From an uncultured Agathobaculum sp. (GTDB taxonomy: Bacteria; Bacillota; Clostridia; Oscillospirales; Butyricicoccaceae), in assembly GCA_934504345.1 (NCBI GenBank), contig CAKSVR010000057.1, positions 1-12,140 of the forward strand: DNA of 12,140 nt, written 5' to 3'. Below are positions 1 through 6,022 of this stretch, piece by piece. A program made the translations under genes and the position numbers. The notes beneath the pieces were generated by a model. That model was not told the DNA's origin and searched no databases. It was given only the letters and a program-made list of their open reading frames with translations. Each line of letters starts with the position of its first letter. Position 1 is the stretch's first letter.

Positions 1-3
1 GTA

Positions 4-116
4 CTGACGAGGCGCAGTTTTGCGGTAATACTTGATGTATTACCGTGAAACTGCAACAAAGTCAGGGCACAAAATTTTCGCAAAGCACCGCGGCTTTAAT
101 TGTGCGGTGTTGCCTT
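4..116. repeat. Structured intergenic element with nested hairpins, function unknown
   Basis: This stretch folds strongly. An inner helix pairs 23-31 with 37-45 (9 bp, 5-base loop). After a symmetric 2x2 internal loop (TG opposite TG), a second helix pairs 14-20 with 48-54 (7 bp). An outer pairing joins CTGAC at 4-8 to GTCAG at 61-65. A second domain pairs 64-69 with 111-116 (one G-T pair) and 86-91 with 104-109. An alternative helix, 82-86 with 93-97, excludes the latter. No U-tract follows, so it is not an ordinary terminator. It could be a REP/MITE-like repeat or a structured RNA, and may extend left of the window. The pairings are seen; the role is unknown. Confidence 0.5.
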
Positions 117-155
117 TACTATACCACACAAACCGCGTTCAGGCAATCGCGTAAG

Positions 156-184
156 TTGACTTTTCTGCCGGTTTGCGCTATGAT
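156..184 (+). promoter_or_regulatory. Sigma-A type promoter for the cls-thrE operon
   Basis: TTGACT at 156-161 and TATGAT at 179-184 are separated by exactly 17 bases, a near-consensus housekeeping promoter. The predicted transcript starts near 191, giving a leader of about 54 bases before the GTG start at 245. It rules out the upstream TTG at 173 as a translation start, because that codon lies before the -10. Confidence 0.75.
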
Positions 185-230
185 GATACTTGTATAAACA
201 GCGTATCACGTCCGGTGAAACGGATAGAGA

Positions 231-238
231 GGGAGGGG
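231..238 (+). promoter_or_regulatory. Ribosome binding site fixing the cls start at 245
   Basis: GGGAGGGG lies 6 bases before GTG at 245. No comparable purine-rich site precedes any earlier in-frame start codon, so this supports a 508-residue product over the longer reading. Confidence 0.75.
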
Positions 239-244
239 AACGCT

Positions 245-1771
245 GTGCGAAGAAAACTGGGCAGGCTGCTGGGCGACCGCCGCGTTGTCGGCGGATTTTT
301 ACTGCTGGTGCAGCTGGGCATCGTCATGTTCGGCGTTGGCTGGGCGAGCGGAAAATATCACTGGCTCCAGCCGGTGCTGACCGTGCTGAGCATCATCATC
401 GTGATCTGGCTGGTGCGGAAATACGACAATCCGACCTATAAGATCACATGGATACTCGTTATCGTGCTGCTGCCGCTGTTCGGCGGCTTGTTTTATCTGA
501 TATGGGGCAACACGCCGCTCAATCGGGCGCGCACCCAGCACCAGTACGAGCCAAAACCGCCGGATTTCACGGATTATATGCGTACACCGGCCACAAAAGA
601 GCTGGTCGGACAGCATCCGCGCCACGCGGCGCGCGCCCGCTATATCGAGTCGCTGACCGGTATGCCGGTGTGGACGAACACGGAAACCCGTTACTTCCGC
701 GCGGGCGAGGAAATGTTCGAGTCCATGTGCGCGGAGCTCCGCAAGGCGGAAAAGTTCATTTTCCTCGAGTATTTCATCATCGAGGAGGGTGTGATGTGGG
801 ACGCCATCCTCGGCATCCTCAAGGAAAAGGCCGCCGCCGGACTGGATGTGCGCGTGCTGTACGATGATGTGGGCTCGATCTGCACGCTGCCGAAAAACTA
901 CGACAGATACCTCACCGGGCTGGGCATCCGCGCGGTGCGCTTCAACCGCTTTGTCCCGACCCTGAACACCTATCTCAATTACCGCAATCACCGCAAAATG
1001 ACCATCATCGACGGCAATGTGAGCTACATGGGCGGCATCAATCTGGCGGATGAGTATATCAACAAAAAGGTGCGCTTCGGCTACTGGAAAGACACCGGCA
1101 TCATGCTGCGCGGCGAGGGCACGGCCAACATGACCGCGCTGTTCCTGCAAATGTGGGAGTATGTCACCGGCGAAACCATGCCTGCGCTCGACTACTATCT
1201 GCCGACGGCCAAGCTGCCCGCAGACGGCTATGTGCAGCCGTTCGCGGACTCGCCGCTCGACGATCTCAACATCGGTGAATCCACCTATCTGCAAATCATT
1301 CACAACGCGCGAAAATACGTCTATATCACCACACCCTATCTGGTGCTGGACAACGAGATGATAACCGCGCTGACCATCGCCGCGCAGTCCGGCGTGGATG
1401 TACGCATCCTGACACCGGGCATCCCGGATAAAAAGCTGGTGTACATGATCACCCGGTCGTACTACCAGCAGCTCCACCGCGCGGGCGTGAAGATCTACGA
1501 GTACCGGCCGGGCTTCCTGCACGCGAAGAGCATCGTGTCGGACGATGATACCGCCGTGGTCGGCACCATCAACATGGATTTCCGTTCGTTCTTCCTGCAC
1601 TTCGAGTGCGCGACCTGCTTCTATGACAGCTCGGTCGTGGCCGCCGTCAAGCAGGATATTCTGGAAACCATCAACGTCAGCCGGCAGATAGACGATATGT
1701 GGCTGCACTGCGTACCGTGGATACGTTCTATCGCGGCAAGCGTGCTGCGGCTGTTCGCGCCGCTTCTGTAA
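245..1771 (+). CDS. cls: Cardiolipin synthase (PLD superfamily)
   Basis: Predicted membrane cardiolipin synthase, which condenses two phosphatidylglycerol molecules into cardiolipin and glycerol. The 508-residue product has the expected family layout. Hydrophobic segments lie at about 15-34, 43-57 and 67-87; the last, ending YLIWG, resembles the PLDc_N domain. Two phospholipase D catalytic domains follow. Both HKD motifs are intact: H249-x-K251-x4-D256 (NHRKMTIID) and H426-x-K428-x4-D433 (HAKSIVSDD), each followed by the usual small/Gly-rich stretch (MGGIN, VGTIN). The GTG start was chosen from the Shine-Dalgarno site and the promoter; an in-frame TTG at 173 would add 24 residues but lies upstream of transcription. 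The gene is first in an operon, with only 18 bases before the ThrE gene. Length and motifs are typical of Firmicutes cardiolipin synthases. A different PLD-type phospholipid transferase is the only real alternative. Confidence 0.93.
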   Translation: MRRKLGRLLGDRRVVGGFLLLVQLGIVMFGVGWASGKYHWLQPVLTVLSIIIVIWLVRKYDNPTYKITWILVIVLLPLFGGLFYLIWGNTPLNRARTQHQYEPKPPDFTDYMRTPATKELVGQHPRHAARARYIESLTGMPVWTNTETRYFRAGEEMFESMCAELRKAEKFIFLEYFIIEEGVMWDAILGILKEKAAAGLDVRVLYDDVGSICTLPKNYDRYLTGLGIRAVRFNRFVPTLNTYLNYRNHRKMTIIDGNVSYMGGINLADEYINKKVRFGYWKDTGIMLRGEGTANMTALFLQMWEYVTGETMPALDYYLPTAKLPADGYVQPFADSPLDDLNIGESTYLQIIHNARKYVYITTPYLVLDNEMITALTIAAQSGVDVRILTPGIPDKKLVYMITRSYYQQLHRAGVKIYEYRPGFLHAKSIVSDDDTAVVGTINMDFRSFFLHFECATCFYDSSVVAAVKQDILETINVSRQIDDMWLHCVPWIRSIAASVLRLFAPLL

Positions 1772-1789
1772 CGAGAGGAGAGCGATACT

Positions 1790-2554
1790 ATGCGGCAGGC
1801 GGAACAAACGCTCTCGGCGGTGCTGGATGCCGGAGAGCTGCTGCTGACCTCGGGCGCCGAGGTGGCGCGCGTGGAGGACACCATGCGCCGTCTGGCACGG
1901 GCTTACGGCTTCGTGCGGGCGGATGTGCTGACGATAACGGCCAGCATGGTCGTGACAGCACGCACGCCGGAGGATGAGGTCATCACGCAGACGCGCCGCA
2001 TCCTGCACCGCGGGACGGATATGCAGTGCATCGAGGCGGTCAACGAGCTCTCGCGCGAGGTATGCGCGCAGCCCATCCCGCCGGAGGCGCTGCACGCGCG
2101 GCTGGAGGCCATCCGCACCGCGCCGGACACCATGAAGCACCGGCTGCTGCTGGCATATCTCATCACCGCAGGCGCGTTTTCCGTGTTCTTCGGCGGCACA
2201 TGGCGGGATGGACTGGCCGCGATGCTGTGCAGCGTGCTGCTGTACGTCATCGGCCGGGTGGGCGACCGTATCAGCTTACAGCCGCTCGTGCTGACGATGG
2301 TGAGCGCGGCGGCGATGTGCGCGGCGGCCGTTGTGACGGTCGAGGCCGGGCTGGGACAAAATCTGGACTGTATCGTCATCGGCAACATCATGCTGCTCAT
2401 TCCGGGTATCGCGTTCGTCAATTCCATGCGCGATATTTTCGTGGGCGACACGATCACCGGCCTGCTCAGCGCATTCGAGGCCGTGCTGCGGGCGCTCGCC
2501 ATCGCGGCGGGCTGTGCGCTCGTGCTCATGCAGACGGGAGGCGGGCTCGTATGA
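1790..2554 (+). CDS. Threonine/serine exporter, ThrE N-terminal half (DUF1212)
   Basis: A 254-residue membrane protein of the ThrE family (PF06738), whose characterised member exports threonine and serine. Residues 1-115 are a soluble domain with the family pattern TSGAEVARVEDTM at 20-32. Four to five hydrophobic segments follow between about 117 and 248, including the signature LLIPGIAFVNSMRDIFVGD (202-220). As is common in Firmicutes, ThrE is split into two proteins; the partner starts in the next gene with an ATGA overlap (2551-2554), suggesting translational coupling and a two-subunit transporter. The ATG has GAGAGGAG at 1773-1780, 9 bases upstream. The true substrate cannot be told from sequence; other small amino acids or dipeptides are possible. 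Confidence 0.88.
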   Translation: MRQAEQTLSAVLDAGELLLTSGAEVARVEDTMRRLARAYGFVRADVLTITASMVVTARTPEDEVITQTRRILHRGTDMQCIEAVNELSREVCAQPIPPEALHARLEAIRTAPDTMKHRLLLAYLITAGAFSVFFGGTWRDGLAAMLCSVLLYVIGRVGDRISLQPLVLTMVSAAAMCAAAVVTVEAGLGQNLDCIVIGNIMLLIPGIAFVNSMRDIFVGDTITGLLSAFEAVLRALAIAAGCALVLMQTGGGLV

Positions 2555-3006
2555 CAGGCGACATCGTTTTGCAGCTCGCCATGGCGATGCTCGGTGCGCT
2601 GGGCTTCGGTCTGCTGTTCCACATCTCGGGCAGCCGCCTTGTGACGATCATGCTGGGCGGCGCGGTCAACTGGGGTGTGTACCTGCTGGCGCTGCGGTGG
2701 TACGACAGCCGCGTGACGGCGTTCTTCGTTTCGGCGCTGGCAACGGCCGTGCTCGCGGAGGTGCTGGCGCGGCTGCTCAAATCGCCGGTCATCACGCTGC
2801 TCGTGCCCATGCTGGTGCCGCTCATCCCGGGCGGCGACCTGTACTACACGACCCTCGCACTCGTGCAGGGTGACATGGCGGCGTTTGCGCGCTGCGGCAC
2901 GCAGTTCATCGAGGAGGCGGGCGCGATCTCGTTCGGCGTTATCCTCGTGGCGTGCATCGTGCAGACCATCGGCAAGCTGTGGCTGCTGCATGGCGAAAAG
3001 AAATAA
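2551..3006 (+). CDS. Threonine/serine exporter, ThrE C-terminal half (DUF3815)
   Basis: A 151-residue, almost wholly hydrophobic protein matching the second ThrE half (ThrE_2, PF12821). Membrane segments are expected at about 5-24, 28-48, 55-74, 78-98 and 123-146. The conserved proline/glycine core LVPMLVPLIPGGDLYYT (84-100) is characteristic. The start is ATG at 2551, inside the stop of the preceding gene, with GGGAGG at 2536-2541. An in-frame reading reaches back to 2026, but that part only reads the preceding gene out of frame and has no family features. It is the last gene of the cls operon and is followed 1 base later by a strong terminator. It presumably assembles with the upstream half into one exporter. 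Confidence 0.88.
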   Translation: MTGDIVLQLAMAMLGALGFGLLFHISGSRLVTIMLGGAVNWGVYLLALRWYDSRVTAFFVSALATAVLAEVLARLLKSPVITLLVPMLVPLIPGGDLYYTTLALVQGDMAAFARCGTQFIEEAGAISFGVILVACIVQTIGKLWLLHGEKK

Positions 3007-3007
3007 T

Positions 3008-3041
3008 AAAAGCGTTCTGTCACTCGTACAGAACGCTTTTT
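3008..3041. terminator. Bidirectional intrinsic terminator between convergent operons
   Basis: A 13-base-pair perfect stem pairs 3008-3020 with 3028-3040 around a 7-base loop. The arms begin with AAAA and end with TTTT, so it works as a rho-independent terminator on both strands. On the plus strand it ends the cls-thrE operon directly after the stop codon. On the minus strand it lies just past the stop of the HAAS-domain gene. A second small stem (3040-3046 with 3053-3059) abuts it and covers that gene's stop codon. Confidence 0.9.
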
Positions 3042-3055
3042 AAGGCACCGTCGCC

Positions 3056-3376
3056 TTAACATAAATGCAGGACCAAAAACACCACACAGGCCGCAATGGC
3101 GATCCACAGCGCGGCGGAGAGCAGGTTATATGCTACGCGCGGCAGCGGCAGCCGAGCCTGACGGAGCGCCCGCCCGAGCGCATCCGGGTCCCCGAGCGAA
3201 CGCAGCACGCGGCGTACCGCCTGTGTTTCGTCCAGTCCGCTGCGGCAGCACAGCTCGGCGGCACGGCTGCGGATGTGGTCGGTCAGCTCCCGGCGCACAC
3301 GCGCCCGATACGGCGGCCAGCGCAGATGGCGGCACACGCGCCGCAGATACGCCTCAGTCAGCTTATTTGGTGACAC
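3056..3376 (-). CDS. HAAS-domain small membrane protein, PadR partner
   Basis: A 106-residue protein. Residues 5-75 form a helical domain of the pattern Y-L-x3-C-x2-L ... REL-x2-H-I ... G-L-D-E-x2-A-x3-V-L-x2-L-G-D-P, which matches the HAAS (formerly DUF1700-like or permease-prefix) domain usually encoded next to PadR regulators. One transmembrane helix (about 83-104) ends the protein. I chose the GTG at 3376 because GGAGG (3385-3389) stands 8 bases upstream; the longer reading from 3421 begins inside padR with no such site. The gene overlaps the end of padR by 14 bases, so the two are probably translationally coupled. In known pairs such proteins are thought to relay membrane or ligand signals to PadR-controlled targets, but the function here is not established. 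Confidence 0.75.
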   Translation of the reverse strand: MSPNKLTEAYLRRVCRHLRWPPYRARVRRELTDHIRSRAAELCCRSGLDETQAVRRVLRSLGDPDALGRALRQARLPLPRVAYNLLSAALWIAIAACVVFLVLHLC

Positions 3377-3698
3377 ACGCGCCACCTCCGATCGCTTCGC
3401 AGCAGGCTTTCCGCCTTTCACGGCAGCGGACGAGCGTTTTCTCGCCTTGACGGGTCAGCCGGTAGAACCGATGGCTCACGCCGTCCTCGCCCGCCTTTTC
3501 GCGGGAGCGCAGCTCGCCGCGGGCCTCAAGCCCGTGCAGCAGGGGATACAGGCGGCTCTCGCGGATGGCGAATGCACAGTCTGAGCGGCATTCCACCTCG
3601 CGCAGCAACTGGAATCCGGTCTTTTCGCCCTCTTCGAGCAGCGAGAGCAGCAGCATGGCGCTGCTGTCGTAAAACGCAGATGTTTTTCGCAGCGGCAT
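3363..3698 (-). CDS. PadR-family transcriptional regulator
   Basis: A 111-residue winged-helix DNA-binding protein of the PadR family, close to the usual length of the short (PadR-s1 like) subclass. Residues 12-95 hold the winged helix: MLLLSLLEEGEKTGFQLLREV (first helices), RESRLYPLLHGLEARGEL (recognition helix region, with the typical LYPLLHxLE motif) and the wing ending RFYRLTRQGEK. A short basic helix follows. The ATG at 3698 has AAAGGAGGG at 3705-3713. It is first in a two-gene operon with the HAAS-domain gene. PadR proteins normally repress their own promoter and nearby transporter genes. Here a palindrome overlaps its -10, and the divergently transcribed small exporter gene at 3888 is a plausible second target. 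The ligand is unknown. Confidence 0.88.
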   Translation of the reverse strand: MPLRKTSAFYDSSAMLLLSLLEEGEKTGFQLLREVECRSDCAFAIRESRLYPLLHGLEARGELRSREKAGEDGVSHRFYRLTRQGEKTLVRCRERRKACCEAIGGGACVTK

Positions 3699-3726
3699 GG
3701 CAGGCCCTCCTTTCGGACTGTTGTCT

Positions 3727-3740
3727 TATATTCAGTATAT
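3727..3740. promoter_or_regulatory. Possible PadR operator over the padR -10
   Basis: TATATTCAGTATAT carries ATAT on both sides of a 5-base centre and covers the padR -10 and start point. PadR regulators commonly bind AT-rich dyads of this sort at their own promoters. The dyad is seen; binding is inferred, and AT-rich promoters make such dyads by chance. Confidence 0.3.
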
Positions 3741-3762
3741 CCCGATAAAAACACGCCGTCAA
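3734..3762 (-). promoter_or_regulatory. padR promoter
   Basis: Read on the minus strand, TTGACG (3757-3762) and TATACT (3734-3739) are separated by 17 bases, a near-consensus sigma-A promoter. The predicted start is near 3727, leaving a leader of about 28 bases. Confidence 0.75.
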
Positions 3763-3793
3763 ATTATTTTACTTATATTTTACCGCGCTTTAC

Positions 3794-3822
3794 TTGCGTT
3801 TGACCGGAGAATAGGGTATCAT
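3794..3822 (+). promoter_or_regulatory. Weak candidate promoter for the small exporter gene
   Basis: TTGCGT (3794-3799) and TATCAT (3817-3822) are 17 bases apart. Both differ from consensus at two positions or fewer. An overlapping TTGACC at 3800-3805 has no matching -10 at proper distance. The leader would be about 60 bases. Confidence 0.35.
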
Positions 3823-3887
3823 AGACAAGTATACGACAGAATTATCGTTCATTTGCAACAAATGCTTCGGCAGGAGGAATCAGTTTC

Positions 3888-4379
3888 GTGTTTTCGTCAT
3901 TATTCAACTGGCTGCTCGGCGCAGGACGGGAGCTGGCAGTCGTTATCATATCCATGGTGCCGCTGGTCGAGCTGCGCGGTGCGGTGCCGCTGGGTGCGGT
4001 CGCGGGCGTGCCGCCGCTGCTGCTCATCCCGCTGGCGGTGCTGGGCAACATGATACCCATTCCGTTTCTGCTGTTCTTCGGTGAGAAGGTGCTCGACTGG
4101 CTGTGCACGCTCGGCCCGCTCTCGGGCATCGCAACGCGCTACCGCGAGAAGCTGCTCGGCAAGACCGGCCAGATCACCAAGTATGAGCGGCTGGGTCTGT
4201 TCCTGTTCGTCGCCATCCCGCTGCCCGGCACGGGCGCGTGGTCGGGTGCGCTGCTGGCGACTCTGCTCAAAATGCCCAAGACCAAGGCGCTGACCTCCAT
4301 CCTGTGCGGCGTTATCGTGGCGGGCCTCATCATGCTGATCGGCTCGAAGAGCGTGCTCGGCGTGGCCAATCTGTTCTAA
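3888..4379 (+). CDS. COG2426-family small membrane exporter protein
   Basis: A 163-residue integral membrane protein of the family annotated as small multidrug export protein (COG2426, PF06695). Evidence is the conserved first-segment motif MVPLVELRGAVPLG (23-36) and the second-half motif AIPLPGTGAWSGALLA (109-124), with hydrophobic segments at about 15-37, 42-65, 103-125 and 137-155. The GTG start has AGGAGGA at 3872-3878. Despite the family name, transport of drugs has not been generally shown, and some relatives may belong to the broader DedA/SNARE-associated-like fold, so the substrate is unknown. The gene stands alone, divergent from padR across 189 bases, which makes PadR control conceivable. 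Hairpins at 4441-4467 and further downstream could end its transcript. Confidence 0.82.
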   Translation: MFSSLFNWLLGAGRELAVVIISMVPLVELRGAVPLGAVAGVPPLLLIPLAVLGNMIPIPFLLFFGEKVLDWLCTLGPLSGIATRYREKLLGKTGQITKYERLGLFLFVAIPLPGTGAWSGALLATLLKMPKTKALTSILCGVIVAGLIMLIGSKSVLGVANLF

Positions 4380-4382
4380 ATT

Positions 4383-4410
4383 GAGAATGGAAAATGGAGA
4401 ATGGAGAATT
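4383..4410 (+). repeat. Four tandem copies of a 7-base unit
   Basis: Four adjoining heptamers read GAGAATG, GAAAATG, GAGAATG and GAGAATT, starting 4 bases after the stop of the small exporter gene. Each varies from GAGAATG at one base or none. Such short purine-rich arrays are seen beside intergenic repeats in clostridial genomes; no function is evident. Confidence 0.7.
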
Positions 4411-4440
4411 AGCTTGTGATTTCAGCTCCAAGCAAGCGAA

Positions 4441-4467
4441 AACCCCGGGGTTCATCGAACACCGGGG
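4441..4467 (+). terminator. GC-rich hairpin downstream of the small exporter gene
   Basis: CCCCGG (4443-4448) pairs with CCGGGG (4462-4467) and, past a G/A mismatch, GTTC (4450-4453) with GAAC (4457-4460). It lies about 60 bases past the stop at 4379. The stem is strong but followed by CTCAG rather than a U-run, so termination here is uncertain. It is the left copy of the hairpin at 4692-4720. Confidence 0.4.
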
Positions 4468-4511
4468 CTCAGTTTGTCAAAAAAGTCGGCATTGAACCAA
4501 TTTTATCATAT

Positions 4512-4553
4512 CGCGCGGCAGCGCGCGTTAAATAGAATTTGCTTTGCAAATTC
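4512..4553. repeat. Two adjoining short hairpins inside the MITE-like unit
   Basis: CGCGC (4512-4516) pairs with GCGCG (4521-4525) around GGCA. GAATTTGC (4535-4542) pairs perfectly with GCAAATTC (4546-4553) around TTT. They belong to the hairpin series that fills this gap. Confidence 0.55.
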
Positions 4554-4586
4554 ATAAAAACCGGGAGCGTGTATCTCGGTTTTTAT
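4554..4586. terminator. Terminator-like hairpin with A-rich and T-rich arms
   Basis: A 13-base-pair stem with one G-T pair joins 4554-4566 to 4574-4586 around GCGTGTA. The arms start with ATAAAAACC and end with GGTTTTTAT, so it resembles a terminator on both strands. It lies between convergent genes and could stop transcripts from either side. Confidence 0.55.
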
Positions 4587-4599
4587 ACCTTAAGAGGGA

Positions 4600-4684
4600 A
4601 AAAGTTTCCGTATGGGAACTTTTGGACGACTTTGGAACGGCCTACGGTCCGTTCCTGCTTGTCGGCGAAACTGTAGTTTCGCGA
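4600..4684. other. Run of three further hairpins in the gene-free gap
   Basis: Three stems follow one another: 4600-4609 with 4614-4623 (10 bp, one G-T pair, loop GTAT); 4634-4640 with 4649-4655 (GGAACGG/CCGTTCC); and CGAAACT (4666-4672) with AGTTTCG (4675-4681). The last could be lengthened by outer GTCG/CGAC pairing past a bulge. No convincing reading frame crosses them; the 61-codon frame at 4544-4729 is interrupted by these stems and has no family features. They may be a structured RNA or parts of a repeat. Confidence 0.5.
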
Positions 4685-4691
4685 CAGCCTG

Positions 4692-4724
4692 AACCCCGGT
4701 GTTCATCGAACACCGGGGTTTTCT
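4692..4724 (+). terminator. Perfect 13-bp hairpin followed by T-rich tract
   Basis: AACCCCGGTGTTC (4692-4704) pairs perfectly with 4708-4720 around ATC, followed by TTCTT. It reads as a rho-independent terminator on the plus strand. On the minus strand it stands about 18 bases past the stop of the transporter gene but lacks a good U-run. It is the right copy of the hairpin at 4441-4467. Confidence 0.6.
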
Positions 4725-4738
4725 TATAAGAGAGAGTT

Positions 4739-5947
4739 TTAGTTGGTTGCTTTTTTGAGCTGCGTTGCCGACTGCTTGAAGTACCGCGCGTTGAGCACGG
4801 CGGAAACGATCAGCAGTGCGCCTGCGATGAGCAGGGTGGCGAAACCCCAGCGGATACCCGAACGGTTGGCGGCAATGCCGATGGCGGCCGGAGCCATGGC
4901 CGCACCGAAGCCGTTGAGTGTCACATAAATGCCCATCGAGGCCGGATAGCGCGAGAACAGATTGCCCGCATTGGCGACTGTCGTGCCGTACATACCGGAC
5001 ATACACAGGCCGAGGCCGACCGTTGCAATGGTGAGCACGGGGAGCGTAGTTCCGGTGACGAGCAGCACGAGGAACGCGGCGATGCCGAAGCACATGACGG
5101 TTATCATCTGCCACGGACGGAACTTAGCGGCAATGACACTGCACGAGAAGCGGCCTACCAGCAGGGACACCCACAGCAGCGAGGTGATGATCTGCGCGGC
5201 ATCGGCGGCGAGCACGCCGGAGTCGATGTAAAAGGTCGTCAGCCAGCCCATCATGGAAGCCTCAACGGCCTCGTAGAAGAAGCACAGCGCGGTGCACAGC
5301 CAGAACAGCTTTTCGCGGAAGAAGCTGTAATCGGCGGCGGATTTCTGTGTGGCTTCGGCGGGCTTTTCATCGTCCATCTTCATAAACAGGCCGAAGATGA
5401 ACGAGGCAGTCAGCAGCACGACCGCGATCTCGAGCGCGAGCCGCCAGCCGTTGTCGCCGCCGAGCTTTTGGCAGGCCAGCACCGCCAGCGGCGCGACACA
5501 CGCACCGAATGCATAAGCGGCGTGCATCATGTTGAGCGGCGTAGCACTGCCGTCTGCATACTCGCTCATCACGCGGTTGTTATAGTCTGTGATGGCGCCC
5601 TTGGAGATGCCGGTCAGGAACATGGCTGTCAGCAGCCAGACAGGCGAACCGTTCGTCAGCAGCATGACAAAGCCGACCGCGAACACATAATACAGGATCA
5701 GATAGGCGCGCTTGAGTCCCCACTTGATGGCGGCAAGGCCGGAAAGCAGGCCGATGCCGAGATAGCCGATCGACTGGGCGGACAGCAGCGTGCCGCCGAT
5801 CTGATAATCGAGCGCATATGCGGCGCGCAGATCGGGCAGCACCGAGCCGAGCATGATCGAGCTCAGACCCTGCGCGAAATAGACGAGAAAAAGCTCAGCG
5901 ACAACATAGCGCTGGTTGCGGCGGATGGATGATAAAAATGCTTTCAT
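4739..5947 (-). CDS. Major facilitator superfamily transporter
   Basis: A 402-residue polytopic protein with about 12 hydrophobic segments split into two halves by a charged loop near 193-210 (KMDDEKPAEATQKSAADYS), the standard MFS architecture. A basic loop between segments 2 and 3 (WGLKR, about 77-81) corresponds to MFS motif A. The run NMMHAAYAFGACVAPL (about 139-154) resembles the His-containing motif of fucose-permease-like (COG0738) carriers, so a sugar or related solute may be carried, but the substrate cannot be assigned. The ATG at 5947 has AAGGA about 10 bases upstream. The gene is alone; pncB upstream on the same strand ends in its own terminator. Its promoter region has a poor -35 and several inverted repeats, hinting at regulated expression. 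Confidence 0.85.
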   Translation of the reverse strand: MKAFLSSIRRNQRYVVAELFLVYFAQGLSSIMLGSVLPDLRAAYALDYQIGGTLLSAQSIGYLGIGLLSGLAAIKWGLKRAYLILYYVFAVGFVMLLTNGSPVWLLTAMFLTGISKGAITDYNNRVMSEYADGSATPLNMMHAAYAFGACVAPLAVLACQKLGGDNGWRLALEIAVVLLTASFIFGLFMKMDDEKPAEATQKSAADYSFFREKLFWLCTALCFFYEAVEASMMGWLTTFYIDSGVLAADAAQIITSLLWVSLLVGRFSCSVIAAKFRPWQMITVMCFGIAAFLVLLVTGTTLPVLTIATVGLGLCMSGMYGTTVANAGNLFSRYPASMGIYVTLNGFGAAMAPAAIGIAANRSGIRWGFATLLIAGALLIVSAVLNARYFKQSATQLKKATN

Positions 5948-5978
5948 TCCAAAGTGTCCTTTCCTGTTTGCGTAAATC

Positions 5979-6003
5979 CGCAGGCGTTCCTCCTCTGCCT
6001 GCG
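5979..6003. promoter_or_regulatory. Inverted repeat in the transporter gene leader
   Basis: CGCAGGC (5979-5985) and GCCTGCG (5997-6003) form a 7-base dyad separated by 11 bases, just downstream of a TATACT -10 candidate on the minus strand (6010-6015). The placement fits an operator at the transcription start; alternatively it is a leader hairpin. Confidence 0.4.
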
Positions 6004-6009
6004 ATTACC

Positions 6010-6015
6010 AGTATA
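6010..6015 (-). promoter_or_regulatory. Candidate -10 of the transporter gene promoter
   Basis: On the minus strand 6010-6015 reads TATACT. The expected -35 position (6033-6038) reads TAGCAG, a poor match, so the promoter may need an activator. The leader would be about 55 bases. Confidence 0.35.
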
Positions 6016-6022
6016 ATCCTCT

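Larger units (their letters stand above)
4438..4723. mobile_element. MITE-like element with about 41-base inverted ends
   Basis: The left end (4438-4478) and the reverse complement of the right end (4683-4723) agree at about 34 of 41 bases. Each end is itself a hairpin: AACCCCGG...CCGGGG occurs at 4441-4467 and 4692-4718, differing by one base. The ends can therefore fold locally or pair with each other across the element (4462-4478 with 4683-4699, 14 of 17). The inside has no credible gene but holds a succession of hairpins. I found no clear target-site duplication. It could instead be two similar terminators flanking a structured RNA. Confidence 0.45.

Noticed and set aside
4..63. Hammerhead ribozyme: CTGACGA (4-10), GAAAC (47-51) and GTC (61-63) occur in the right order
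   Set aside because: The required stem II directly after CTGACGA does not form (GG faces GT), stem III between GAAA and GTC has almost no pairing, and GAAAC is used in a better helix with 14-20.
173..244. In-frame TTG start giving a 532-residue cardiolipin synthase
   Set aside because: The start lies upstream of the -10 at 179-184 and has no ribosome binding site; GTG 245 has a strong one.
299..2140. 613-codon minus-strand frame opposite cls and thrE
   Set aside because: It is antisense to two clear genes and is His/Arg/Ala-rich low-quality sequence with no family motif, as expected from GC-rich codon bias.
4441..4720. CRISPR array, because a 27-base motif occurs twice
   Set aside because: Only two copies about 250 bases apart, each a palindrome, with no regular spacers and no cas genes.
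4544..4729. Small 61-codon plus-strand gene in the gap
   Set aside because: It crosses several perfect hairpins, has no ribosome binding site and shows no conserved or hydrophobic pattern.
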